64,000 nt of DNA from assembly GCA_900769405.1 (NCBI GenBank), contig CAAGGL010000026.1, positions 89,956 to 153,955 of the forward strand, in the 5' to 3' direction. Source of the DNA: an uncultured Alistipes sp. GTDB taxonomy: Bacteria > Bacteroidota > Bacteroidia > Bacteroidales > Rikenellaceae. A program made the position numbers and the translations under genes. Below the pieces are notes generated by a model that saw only the letters and a list, made by a program, of their open reading frames with translations, had not been told where the DNA came from and did no database searches. Below, piece by piece: positions 17,551 through 26,365 of this stretch (the first letter of the stretch is position 1; every line of letters starts with the position of its first letter).

Positions 17551-18465
17551 CTAACTGATTTGGATATTAAGCGTCAGCAGATAGGCCACAAAGAGCAGCA
17601 AAGCCGCCAAAGCCGACACCGTGAGAATATAGGTTGTATTGCGCACCAGCTTACCGCGCGCCTGCGACGACTCGACAACGCCCACGATCACCGCCACCAC
17701 GAGCGACAACGGAGCCACCGTCCACCACTTGAAACACAGAGGCAACATCACCGCATTGGCCGCCAAAACCGCCAATGCAGCACCCTTGAACCAATTTGCG
17801 CAGTGGATCATCGCCATATCGACGCCCGAGTAGTCGAGCACCATCACTTCGTGAATCATCGTCAATTCGAGGTGGGTACGAGGATCATCGACCGGAACAC
17901 GTCCCTGCTCGACCGTATAGACCTTCACCAGCACGTATGCCAGCAGTACCATCACGATTGTCATCTGCATATCCAGATCGCGCGCCACCGAGAAGATCTC
18001 GGCAAACGACGTATAGCCGCAGACCATTGCCAGCGTTGCCACCACAGCGAACAGCGCAGGCTCGATCAGCGCGCCATAGAGTGCCTCGCGGCTTGCGCCC
18101 ATACCCTCGAAACTGCTACCCGTATCCATTGCCGCCAGCACCAACGACAGACGCCCCAGGCCGAGCAGGTAGGCAAACACCACCACGTCACCTCGGAACG
18201 AGAGCAACGGGTCGAGATTACCGATCGGAATAAACAACAGCGCCAGCAGCGCCGAACCCATATAGACTGCCGGAGCCACACGGAACAGAGCGCTGGTCGT
18301 AGGGCTGTAAACGCTACCCTTGCGAGCCAGCAGTGCAACATTATGCAGGTGCTGCACGATCGACGGACCGCGACGACCGCTCAACACCGAGCGAACGCGG
18401 TTGATCACACCGCCAAGCAACATCGCTATGGCGATCATAAGTATCGTATTGAATAACTCTTTCAT
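17551..18465 (-). CDS. HyfC/NuoH-like membrane anchor subunit
   Basis: A 304-aa membrane protein homologous to HyfC/HycD/NuoH, which links the soluble arm to the proton pumps. Hallmarks are GRRGPSIVQ near residue 30, GSSFEGMGASRE about residue 120, and the acidic loop VPVDDPRTHLELTMIHE about residue 195, conserved near the quinone/proton site. All expected charged residues are present, so the membrane arm looks functional although the soluble arm has lost its cofactor ligands. Confidence 0.9.
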   Translation of the reverse strand: MKELFNTILMIAIAMLLGGVINRVRSVLSGRRGPSIVQHLHNVALLARKGSVYSPTTSALFRVAPAVYMGSALLALLFIPIGNLDPLLSFRGDVVVFAYLLGLGRLSLVLAAMDTGSSFEGMGASREALYGALIEPALFAVVATLAMVCGYTSFAEIFSVARDLDMQMTIVMVLLAYVLVKVYTVEQGRVPVDDPRTHLELTMIHEVMVLDYSGVDMAMIHCANWFKGAALAVLAANAVMLPLCFKWWTVAPLSLVVAVIVGVVESSQARGKLVRNTTYILTVSALAALLLFVAYLLTLNIQIS

Positions 18466-18472
18466 AGCCGCA

Positions 18473-20482
18473 TTAGATCAGATTAAGGATTGACAAAACC
18501 GCCACCATCAACATAAACAGCAACGCATACGACACATAACGCGAGATGTTGGCCGTGCGCAGACGCATCACGCGGCGGTTGATCATCGCCAGCAGTGCCG
18601 TCCACCACTCGTTCATCAGGCGCGACACCTTATCGCGGTGCTTAACCTCGAATTCGTGCGCCGAGGGGAATATCTCGTTCTTATCGACAGCCTCACCCAC
18701 GCCCGTATCTTTGGTGAGCGACGAGGCGATACTTTGCAAGCCCTCCGAGAACGACTCGCCCGTATATTGCATTTGAGGTGTGGGCTGTGTGAAACCACAA
18801 CCCCACGTAGCGCCCGAACGTACCGAGCGATTGCGCTGAGCGCGGTGTTTGAGCAGGTAGAGCACAACGATGATCGCCACAAGCAACCACGCCGTGAGCA
18901 TCACTCCCTGCATAGCCTCGCTCATCGCGTGAGCATTGAACCACTCCAAACCGCGCTCGGTCATCGGTACAAACGGCGCAGCCACCTTAGCCACGAGTTT
19001 GAACACCGGCACGGGGCACAGACCAACGATCAGGATACCTGCTGCGGGGATTGCGCACGCACCGAGGCTGAACGTATTGGCCTCGCTCGCCTCAACCACC
19101 TCGTGAGTACGCGGAGCACCCAGGAATACCGTACCGAACAACTTGCTGAAAGTGAGTACTGCCAGACCTCCGATCAGCGCCAAGCCAATCAGACCGCACG
19201 CCGACGAGAGCACCTCACTACCGCTACTGATACCGTCCAGCAGACCGAAATATATCGTGAACTCCGACACAAAACCATTCAGTGGCGGCAGTGCGCAGAT
19301 TGCCACCGTAGCCACCAGGAACAGAATTGCAGTCACGGGCATACTCTTAGCCAAACCGCCAAACGTATCGCACGAAGTCGAGTGGGTCTGTGCGTAGATG
19401 TTACCCGCACCGAAGAACAGCATCGACTTGAAGAACGAGTGGTTGATCGTATGCAGCAGCGCACCCGCCATTCCGCACAGCGCCAAAGTGTCGTTGCCGT
19501 TGCTCTTGCCGATCAGTGCCGCACCGATACCGATCAGGATGATACCGATATTCTCCATACTCGAATATGCCAGCAGTCGCTTGATATCGTTTTGCAGCGC
19601 CGCGAGGATAATACCCCACAAGCCCGTCACGATACCCAGCGCCAACATCACCGCACCCGCAGGCATCATCACTGCCGAGCCTGCGAACTCGACGGGCAGC
19701 GCAAACGCCACTCGGATAATACCGTAGATACCCGTTTTGATCATCACGCCCGACATTATCGACGAAACGTGCGACGGAGCCGCAGGGTGCGCCTCAGGCA
19801 GCCACGAGTGCATCGGGAACATACCCGCCTTCATACCGAATCCCACCACAAAGAGTGCGAACAACGGCAGCGGAGCGTATGCGCCCATATACTCGCCCAG
19901 CGCGGCAAACGTAGCCTCGCCCGTACGAGCATAGAGCAGTGCAAAACCTGCCAGCAGAGCTGCAAAACCGATGTGCATCATCACCAGATAGGACAATGCT
20001 GCACGCACCGTCTTGCGCTTATCGGCGTCGAAGATGATGAGCAGGAACGATGCAATGGTCATCGCCTCCCAGCAGAACAGGAAGCAGAAACCACCTGCCG
20101 CCGTAACCACTCCGATCATCGACACATAGAGTGCGACCAGCGCGGTGTAGTGCAACGAGAAATGGGTTGTTGTCTTCTGGTCGAGGTAGTGCGCCAGGTA
20201 ACCACGCGAGTAGATCGTCGTAGCCACAGCCGCCAGCGAAATGATGATCGAGAAGAGTGCCGACAGACGATCCATCGTGATCGCCTCCACTCCAAACGCC
20301 ACCGACGCTCCCTGCCACAATGTGAGCGATGTGCCCTCGACAAGCACTCCGATAGCTGTTGCGCACACGGTCACAGCCACCGCACCCACAATACCGACAG
20401 CCGTCCAAACCTTCCAGCGCAGAGGCACCGAGAAGATCAGCACAGCAGGCAGGATCAAGAGAATCAAATAGATAATGGGCAT
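18473..20482 (-). CDS. HyfB-like proton-translocating membrane subunit (NuoL/MrpA-type)
   Basis: A 669-aa membrane protein with many helices. Features: FSLHYTALVALYVSMIG, a CWEAMTIASFLLI helix with the conserved Glu, GFGMKAGMFPMHSWLPEAH (conserved Lys and PLH-type motif), and LAYSSMENIGIILIG. A hydrophilic C-terminal stretch (about residues 550-640) with Pro/Gln and charged residues precedes a last helix, as in HyfB. It is the first subunit gene of the operon; it begins 25 bp after rsmE. Confidence 0.9.
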   Translation of the reverse strand: MPIIYLILLILPAVLIFSVPLRWKVWTAVGIVGAVAVTVCATAIGVLVEGTSLTLWQGASVAFGVEAITMDRLSALFSIIISLAAVATTIYSRGYLAHYLDQKTTTHFSLHYTALVALYVSMIGVVTAAGGFCFLFCWEAMTIASFLLIIFDADKRKTVRAALSYLVMMHIGFAALLAGFALLYARTGEATFAALGEYMGAYAPLPLFALFVVGFGMKAGMFPMHSWLPEAHPAAPSHVSSIMSGVMIKTGIYGIIRVAFALPVEFAGSAVMMPAGAVMLALGIVTGLWGIILAALQNDIKRLLAYSSMENIGIILIGIGAALIGKSNGNDTLALCGMAGALLHTINHSFFKSMLFFGAGNIYAQTHSTSCDTFGGLAKSMPVTAILFLVATVAICALPPLNGFVSEFTIYFGLLDGISSGSEVLSSACGLIGLALIGGLAVLTFSKLFGTVFLGAPRTHEVVEASEANTFSLGACAIPAAGILIVGLCPVPVFKLVAKVAAPFVPMTERGLEWFNAHAMSEAMQGVMLTAWLLVAIIVVLYLLKHRAQRNRSVRSGATWGCGFTQPTPQMQYTGESFSEGLQSIASSLTKDTGVGEAVDKNEIFPSAHEFEVKHRDKVSRLMNEWWTALLAMINRRVMRLRTANISRYVSYALLFMLMVAVLSILNLI

Positions 20483-20507
20483 ATAGTTTTTTATTGTTTA
20501 TTGTTTC

Positions 20508-21212
20508 TTACATCTGGTTTACGGTCGCCACCATTACGGTCGCCACCACCGCAGCCGTTTCGGTGCGCAGGCGTGCATCGCCAAGCGTGATCGAGCGAAA
20601 ACCGTGCGCCTCGGCAAATGCGATCTCCTCGGGCGAGAAATCACCCTCGGGACCGATCAGAATGATCACATCGTCGCCCTTACCAACCGCCTTAGGCAGA
20701 AATACTCGCTCGCTCGGCTCGCAATGCGCTATCAGTTTGACACTTGCCGTCGCCTGCTCGACCACACGGCGGAAGGGAGTCATCGGCTCCAACACGGGGT
20801 GGTAGGCTTTGAGCGACTGCTTCATCGCCGAGGTGATCACCTTGTTCTCGCGTTCGGGTTTGATCTCGCGGCGCTCCGAGTGGTCGCTCACGATCGGGAT
20901 AAATCGCGTGACACCCACCTCGGTTGCCTTCTCCAAAAACCACTCGAAACGCTCGATGTTTTTGGTCGGCGCCACCGCCATAGTCAGTTCGTAGGGCAGA
21001 CGCTCGAACTCCTCGTGAGTAGCCACAACCTCGACCGTACAACGCTTCGGCGCAGCATCAACCACGCGACACTCGTACATAGTGCCAAGACCGTCAGTAA
21101 TATGGAGTCGGTCGCCAACGGCCATACGCAGCACTCTGACGCAATGTTTGCTCTCCTCTTCGCTGAGGGTATAGAGCGGTGGAGTGAAATCGGGAGCGTA
21201 AAAAAGTTGCAT
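20508..21212 (-). CDS. rsmE: 16S rRNA (uracil1498-N3)-methyltransferase RsmE
   Basis: Adds a methyl group to N3 of U1498 of 16S rRNA using SAM. A PUA-like N-terminal domain (residues 1-70, with SEEESKHCVRVLRM) precedes a SPOUT methyltransferase domain. The knot contains GPEGDFSPEE and LGDARLRTETA, the SAM-binding trefoil loops. Length (234 aa) is usual. It is on the same strand and 25 bp upstream of the hydrogenase-related operon, so it may be its first gene. A candidate -7 box (TATTTTTG) lies at 21262-21269. Confidence 0.95.
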   Translation of the reverse strand: MQLFYAPDFTPPLYTLSEEESKHCVRVLRMAVGDRLHITDGLGTMYECRVVDAAPKRCTVEVVATHEEFERLPYELTMAVAPTKNIERFEWFLEKATEVGVTRFIPIVSDHSERREIKPERENKVITSAMKQSLKAYHPVLEPMTPFRRVVEQATASVKLIAHCEPSERVFLPKAVGKGDDVIILIGPEGDFSPEEIAFAEAHGFRSITLGDARLRTETAAVVATVMVATVNQM

Positions 21213-21237
21213 ATTTGGCAGGTAAATTTTATCTTTG
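21207..21237 (+). promoter_or_regulatory. Promoter of the M3 peptidase gene
   Basis: TTG, 20 bp, TATCTTTG; start expected about 45 nt before the ATG. It overlaps the 5' end of divergent rsmE. Confidence 0.6.
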
Positions 21238-21288
21238 CTATATAATTATTGTATCAAACTGCAAAAATAGGAATTTTAACTCAATTTT

Positions 21289-23586
21289 ATGCATATGAAG
21301 TTCATTATTCTTACATTACTTGCGACCGCGGCATTCCTTGCTGCAATATTTTTTGGTCGCTGGCTCGGTCGCTCGATCGCCGCTAAACGAAATGGCGAGA
21401 AAATGCCGATCGTGCGCACCGTTCTGTTGGGCATCGTCTTTCTGGCTCTGGCCGTGGCGATGTTCGTAATGCAGGGCTGTACCCCTAAAACCGAACAAAC
21501 TATGGAAAATCCGCTACTTACGGAGTGGAACGATCGCTTTGGCGTTCCGCCCTTTGACCGCATCAAGGCCGAGCATTTCGAGCCCGCGCTGACGCAGGCA
21601 ATGTCGGTACACAATGCCGAAATCGACGCCATCGTCACCAACAACGACGAGCCTTCGTTCGAGAACACCGTGCTGGCATTCGACAACTCGGGTAAGCTGC
21701 TCGAACGTGTCGAGCTCTGCTTCGGTATGTTGTGCGCTGCCGAAACCAACCCCGAAATGCAGGCCGTAGAGCAGGCTATGTCGCCCAAACTGACCGCACA
21801 TAGCGGCGCAATTATGATGAACGACGGCCTGTTCGAGCGTATCAAGAGCGTCTATGAGCGTCGTGGTGCGCTGGGTCTTGATTCGTTGCAGATTCGCCTG
21901 ACCGAGAAGATCTATCGCCGCTTTGTTCGTGGTGGTGCGTTGCTCTCGGCCGAGGATAAGGAGCAGCTGCGCAAGGTTGATGAGGAGCTTGCGTCGGCAC
22001 GCGTGAAGTATGCTGCAAATCTGCTGGCTGCAAATTCGGGCTTTGAGTTGGTGATCAACAAACTCGACGATCTGGACGGTCTGCCCTCGTCGGCACGTGA
22101 CGCTGCGGCATCGGAGGCTGTGGCACGCGGTATGAAGGGCAAGTGGGTATTCACCACCAAGAAGCCGAGTATGCTGCCCTTCCTGACCTACTCGTCAAAG
22201 CGCGAGTTGCGCGAGAAACTCTATCGCGGATATCTGGATCGCTGCAACTACAACGACAGTATCGATAACAAGCAGGTTATCAACGACATCGTTCGTCTGC
22301 GCACCGAGCGTGCACATCTGCTGGGCTACCCCACTCACGCTCACTATGTGCTGGACGTACAGATGGCTCGCACGCCCGAGAATGTCTATTCGATGATGGA
22401 CGACCTGTGGACTCCCGCTTTGGAGCGCGCGAAGGCCGAGATGGAGGCTATGCGCGAGATGATGAAGAACGAAACCGGTCTTGACGACTTCGCGTCGTGG
22501 GATTGGTGGTACTATGCCGAGAAGGTTCGCAAACGCGACTACTCGCTCGACGAATCGTCGTTGCGCCCCTACTTCTCGTTGGAGAATGTTCGCTCGGGTA
22601 TCTTCGAGCTGAGCAACCGCCTCTATGGTCTGACCTTCCGTCCCGTTCAGCTGCCCGTATATCACGAGGAGTGCGAAACTTACGAAGTGCTTGACGAGAA
22701 GAACGAGCACCTCGGTGTGCTCTACCTCGACTACCACCCGCGTGACGGCAAGAGTGGTGGCGCTTGGTGTGGCGAGTACCGCACCCAGAGCTTCGACGCC
22801 GAGGGCAACCGCATCGCTCCCATCGTAAGCATCGTTTGCAACTTCTCGCGTCCGTCGGGCGGCGATCCCGCACTGCTCTCGATCGACGAGACTCAGACCT
22901 TCTTCCACGAGTTTGGTCACGCTCTGCACGCACTCTTCTCGCAGGTGAAGTATAGCGGTCTGGGCGGTGTCGAGCGCGACTTTGTCGAGTTGCCTTCGCA
23001 GATTATGGAGAATTGGTCGTTGGAGCCCGAGATGTTGCGTCGCTACGCTCTGCACCACCGCACCAACGAGCCGATCCCGACCCATATGATCGAGAAATTG
23101 CAACGCAGCCGCCACTTCAACCAGGGTTTCAATACCGTTGAGTTGCTGGCAGCGTCGCTCACCGATATGGATATTCATACTATCGAGAACTACTCGCCCA
23201 TCGACGTGAACGAGTTCGAGCGCAAGATGCTCAACGAGCGTCGCGGCCTGATGGAGCAGATCGCACCGCGCTATCGCTACCCCTATTTCAGCCACATCTT
23301 CGACGGCGGTTACTCGTCGGGCTATTACAGCTATCTGTGGGCCGAAGTACTTGATAAAGACGCTTATCAGGCATTTGTTGAGAGCGGCGACATCTTCAAC
23401 AAGCGCATTGCTACCGACTTCCGCCATAAGCTGCTTGCACGTGGTGGCGAGGCCGACGGTATGGATCTCTATCGCGCCTTCCGCGGTGCCGATCCCGATC
23501 GCAAACCTCTGTTGCTCGGTCGTGGTCTGATCGAGGAGGAGATCGTTGAGAAGGAGAACGATACGCCTACGCTGACTATTCAATAG
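21289..23586 (+). CDS. M3 family zinc metallopeptidase (Dcp-like) lipoprotein
   Basis: A 765-aa oligopeptidase of the thimet/Dcp family with the zinc motif HEFGHALH (His540, Glu541, His544). The C-terminal half is well conserved (FDGGYSSGYYSYLWAEV with the Tyr-containing loop). Unusually the N-terminus has two hydrophobic stretches: residues about 5-23 and about 42-62, the second ending in a lipobox-like FVMQGC. The ATG at 21403 would give an ordinary lipoprotein signal peptide, so the true start is uncertain. It probably degrades peptides in the periplasm. Confidence 0.9.
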   Translation: MHMKFIILTLLATAAFLAAIFFGRWLGRSIAAKRNGEKMPIVRTVLLGIVFLALAVAMFVMQGCTPKTEQTMENPLLTEWNDRFGVPPFDRIKAEHFEPALTQAMSVHNAEIDAIVTNNDEPSFENTVLAFDNSGKLLERVELCFGMLCAAETNPEMQAVEQAMSPKLTAHSGAIMMNDGLFERIKSVYERRGALGLDSLQIRLTEKIYRRFVRGGALLSAEDKEQLRKVDEELASARVKYAANLLAANSGFELVINKLDDLDGLPSSARDAAASEAVARGMKGKWVFTTKKPSMLPFLTYSSKRELREKLYRGYLDRCNYNDSIDNKQVINDIVRLRTERAHLLGYPTHAHYVLDVQMARTPENVYSMMDDLWTPALERAKAEMEAMREMMKNETGLDDFASWDWWYYAEKVRKRDYSLDESSLRPYFSLENVRSGIFELSNRLYGLTFRPVQLPVYHEECETYEVLDEKNEHLGVLYLDYHPRDGKSGGAWCGEYRTQSFDAEGNRIAPIVSIVCNFSRPSGGDPALLSIDETQTFFHEFGHALHALFSQVKYSGLGGVERDFVELPSQIMENWSLEPEMLRRYALHHRTNEPIPTHMIEKLQRSRHFNQGFNTVELLAASLTDMDIHTIENYSPIDVNEFERKMLNERRGLMEQIAPRYRYPYFSHIFDGGYSSGYYSYLWAEVLDKDAYQAFVESGDIFNKRIATDFRHKLLARGGEADGMDLYRAFRGADPDRKPLLLGRGLIEEEIVEKENDTPTLTIQ

Positions 23587-23611
23587 ATGTAACCAAACAT
23601 CACTCGCAATA

Positions 23612-23650
23612 ACAAAGTCGCGCCCCTCGGAGCGCGACTTTGTTTGTTTT
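23612..23650 (+). terminator. Terminator after the M3 peptidase gene
   Basis: ACAAAGTCGCGC pairs over 12 bp with GCGCGACTTTGT and is followed by a T-rich tract. Confidence 0.9.
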
Positions 23651-23675
23651 CGGTCGAAAATATTTCACATTTCTC

Positions 23676-23708
23676 TTGACTCGTACCTAAGGGTATGTAT
23701 TAACTTTG
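23676..23708 (+). promoter_or_regulatory. MerR-type promoter with operator dyad
   Basis: TTG at 23676 and TAACTTTG at 23701 are separated by 22 bp, slightly longer than usual. Between them lies the dyad TACC-TAAG-GGTA (23684-23695), the position and shape of operators bound by MerR-family regulators. It likely autoregulates the downstream gene. Confidence 0.6.
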
Positions 23709-23736
23709 CACTCGCCGGCAAATAAATCGTACGATT

Positions 23737-24558
23737 ATGAGGAACAAAACAAAGTTAAAAATCGGAGAGTTCTCAAAGATAATGCAGGTGACCGTGAAGA
23801 CCTTACGTCACTATGAGCAGCGAGGATTGCTCGCACCCAATGAAGTGGATGAATGGACGGGGTATCGCTATTACAGCATAGCGCAGATGCAACGGCTCAA
23901 CACCATTCGAGGGTTACAGCGACAGGGTTTCACACTCGAAGAGATCAAGGAGCTGTTAGAGGAAGGCACGCAGCCAAGCATCGAACAACTGACTCAAAAG
24001 ATCGAGGAGACAGAGCGACAGCTGCAATTGCTGACGGAGCGCCGTAGTCAATTGCTCAAATGGGTGGACTCTCACAAACAGATCAACACAATGGAAAAAT
24101 TTAGTATTCAATCTCTGCCCGAGATTATCGTGGCAACTCATCGTGAGGTCATCGCTGATTATAGCCAACTGGGGCTGCTTTGCGTGAATAAGATTGGTCC
24201 CGAGATGCAACGCCTCGGTTGCAAGTGTCCCCCACCAGGATACTGCTTTACCATAGAGCACAATCAGGAGTACCGCTCTGCCAGCATCGACATCGAGTAT
24301 TGCGAGCAGGTGGAAGAGATGGGCAATGATAGCGACATTATACAGTTTAAGCGCCTGCCTGCTGTGGCGAAAGCACTCTGTATGAAGCACTTTGGCCCTT
24401 ACGAGCGTTTCTACGAATCGTACGCCCAAGCATTCAGCTATATGGAGGAGCAGGGGTACAAGATTGCAGGCGATCCGCGTACCTGCTATATTGACGGTAT
24501 TTGGAACCAAGACGATCCCGAGCGCTGGCTGTCGATTATTCAGATTCCAATCGAGTAA
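23737..24558 (+). CDS. MerR-family transcriptional regulator with GyrI-like effector domain
   Basis: A 273-aa protein: winged HTH (about 7-76; IGEFSKIMQVTVKTLRHYEQ, GYRYYS), a coiled coil (about 80-112) and a C-terminal GyrI-like ligand-binding domain. This is the BmrR-type layout, in which small hydrophobic ligands or drugs are sensed. No transporter gene follows, so any target is elsewhere or the gene itself. Its promoter carries a matching dyad. Confidence 0.92.
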   Translation: MRNKTKLKIGEFSKIMQVTVKTLRHYEQRGLLAPNEVDEWTGYRYYSIAQMQRLNTIRGLQRQGFTLEEIKELLEEGTQPSIEQLTQKIEETERQLQLLTERRSQLLKWVDSHKQINTMEKFSIQSLPEIIVATHREVIADYSQLGLLCVNKIGPEMQRLGCKCPPPGYCFTIEHNQEYRSASIDIEYCEQVEEMGNDSDIIQFKRLPAVAKALCMKHFGPYERFYESYAQAFSYMEEQGYKIAGDPRTCYIDGIWNQDDPERWLSIIQIPIE

Positions 24559-24584
24559 AACGTCGCCACCACTAAGCAACAAAA

Positions 24585-24608
24585 AAGGCCGCCCGTCTGG
24601 GCAGCCTT
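24585..24608. terminator. Bidirectional terminator, MerR gene / SPOR gene
   Basis: AAGGCCGCCC pairs with GGGCAGCCTT around GTCT. On the minus strand it is followed by a T6 run just downstream of the SPOR gene. Confidence 0.85.
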
Positions 24609-24614
24609 CCTTGT

Positions 24615-25463
24615 TTATTTACGTTTATAGACCCACAGGTCGGGCAGTGCGGCACGGTGATCGCGGATAAATGCCGAAGCCTCGGCACCATCGGTCGATT
24701 CAAAACCGCTGACCATAAATTTCGAGCCCTGGAACGCATAGACTCGGCACGCGATTTCGGGGTTGCGGCGCGCCATCTGCTCAATATATTTTCGAGCATT
24801 CTCCTCGGTCGAGAAGACTCCGACAACAACATAGCTTACACCTGATGTCATCTGACCAATCGCGGTCGGCTCAGGTGTCGCCACCTCCTCAACAGGAGCG
24901 GACTCAACTTCCTCTTCAACCGCCACGCTATCAATCGTTTCGGGTGCAGGAGCGACAACCTCTTGTGCCATAATCTCGGGCGCAGTGGTCGGTCGGTTCT
25001 GCAAGTACCACCAGGCAGCACCAGCCGCACTCACCACGACAACAGCAGCCAGACCGATCCACACACCTCGCAACGAGCGACGGCGGCGCAACACAATAGG
25101 CGCAGCTGCTACGGGATTGAGCAGACGCTCCAACTCCTCCGAGGGTTTGAAGAAGTCCGACTCAATGCAACCAACACCCTCGATCACCACCGAGTGACCC
25201 TGCTTGATGCGGTGCAACCAGCGGCGATAGGCCTCCTCGCCCTCCTCGCGTGTGCAACCCGCCACGACAATCATCTCATCGAGCAACGAAAGTCCCTCCT
25301 CGCGGCTCGAATATCGGAACATATTGCGAGGCGGAGTGAGCGTCGTGCCGTCGAGTTTGGCCGCAATGCGTCGAAAACGCAGCGAGCCGATACCGGGCAG
25401 TACCACCGTGCGATGCTGCGCCAACAGATTGAGCAACAGCTGTGTAATGCTATCGTTTACCAC
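24615..25463 (-). CDS. HU/CCDC81-like and SPOR domain membrane protein
   Basis: A 282-aa protein. The N-terminal region contains two HU-like (prokaryotic CCDC81-type) domains: LLLNLLAQHRTVVLPGIGSL (about 8-27) and a second ending KQGHSVVIEGVGCIE. One transmembrane helix follows (about 128-149), then a Pro/Glu/Val-rich linker and a C-terminal SPOR domain (SYVVVGVFSTEENARKYIEQ), which binds denuded peptidoglycan at division sites. The start codon is GTG, overlapping the end of lgt by 7 nt. A link between division septum and a cytoplasmic HU-like module is inferred from related Bacteroidetes proteins. Confidence 0.85.
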   Translation of the reverse strand: MVNDSITQLLLNLLAQHRTVVLPGIGSLRFRRIAAKLDGTTLTPPRNMFRYSSREEGLSLLDEMIVVAGCTREEGEEAYRRWLHRIKQGHSVVIEGVGCIESDFFKPSEELERLLNPVAAAPIVLRRRRSLRGVWIGLAAVVVVSAAGAAWWYLQNRPTTAPEIMAQEVVAPAPETIDSVAVEEEVESAPVEEVATPEPTAIGQMTSGVSYVVVGVFSTEENARKYIEQMARRNPEIACRVYAFQGSKFMVSGFESTDGAEASAFIRDHRAALPDLWVYKRK

Positions 25464-26353
25464 TTTTTCTTCTTTGCTTTTGGTTTCTTGGTTGCGGGTG
25501 CGGGCGTTGCGGAAGCGCTCTTCACCTCCGCAGGTTTGACCTCAGGGCGCGACAGCGAGTACCAGATCAGCACAAACGCCATCACAATGAACGGCACACT
25601 GAGCCACTGACCCATATTGAGTGTCATCGACTGCTCAAAGGCCTCCTGATTCTCCTTGACAAACTCGATCAGGAATCGTGTGAGGAATATACCGATCAGA
25701 CCCACACCGAACATAAATCCCGGACGACGGCGCGCCATATCGCGCTTATAGTAGAGCCACGCCAGCACCAGGAACGTAACTATATAGCACAGAGCCTCAT
25801 AGATCTGCGCGGGGTGACGTGCCACCATAGCCTCGACGGGCGTTCCGGCGGGATAAAGACGTGCGAAGATAAAGCCCCACGGAGCGTCGGTCGGAGCGCC
25901 GATAATCTCCGAATTGAGCAGATTACCAATGCGCACCATCGCGCCACCGATTGCAACCGCGATCATAATTCGGTCGAGCGACCAGAGGTAGGGCAACTTA
26001 TTGCGGCGCGAGAACAACCACAAACCGATCAGCAGACCGATCGCTGCGCCGTGACTCGCCATACCGCCATCGCGGATATCGGTCAGAATACGCAGAGGTT
26101 CAGCCAGATACTTATCGGGCTCATAGAACAGGCAGTGACCCACACGCGAGCCAATGATCGTTGCCAGCGTACCGAAATAGAAGATCGACTCCGACACCTT
26201 TTCGGGCAGTCCCTCGCGCTTGACAAAGCGGTCGAACATCACCGCCGCCAAACCAATGGCCAAAGCCCACATCAAGCCATAGTAGCGAATATCAAAATTC
26301 TCGCCCAGGCGTAACATTACGGGATCAAAATCCCAATAGATTGACATTAACAT
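25457..26353 (-). CDS. lgt: Prolipoprotein diacylglyceryl transferase
   Basis: Transfers diacylglycerol from phosphatidylglycerol to the lipobox Cys of prelipoproteins in the inner membrane, consistent with the many lipoproteins encoded here. It is 298 aa with seven hydrophobic segments. The Lgt signature GGAMVRIGNLLNSEIIG is followed by HPAQIYEAL, and the N-terminus has IRYYGLMWALAI. The tail is Lys/Ala/Pro-rich. A second ATG 6 nt downstream (26347) is equally possible as start. Confidence 0.95.
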   Translation of the reverse strand: MLMSIYWDFDPVMLRLGENFDIRYYGLMWALAIGLAAVMFDRFVKREGLPEKVSESIFYFGTLATIIGSRVGHCLFYEPDKYLAEPLRILTDIRDGGMASHGAAIGLLIGLWLFSRRNKLPYLWSLDRIMIAVAIGGAMVRIGNLLNSEIIGAPTDAPWGFIFARLYPAGTPVEAMVARHPAQIYEALCYIVTFLVLAWLYYKRDMARRRPGFMFGVGLIGIFLTRFLIEFVKENQEAFEQSMTLNMGQWLSVPFIVMAFVLIWYSLSRPEVKPAEVKSASATPAPATKKPKAKKKKW

Positions 26354-26365
26354 ATAGTATAAATT

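Noticed and set aside
13966..20482. Ordinary respiratory complex I (nuo) operon
   Set aside because: HyfE- and HyfF-like genes, a ferredoxin-fused small subunit and the absence of NuoA, I, J, K, N homologues argue for the hydrogenase-related class.
18638..20590. Plus-strand open frame opposite the HyfB-like gene
   Set aside because: Translation is dominated by Arg, His and Gln, typical of the complement of a membrane protein gene.
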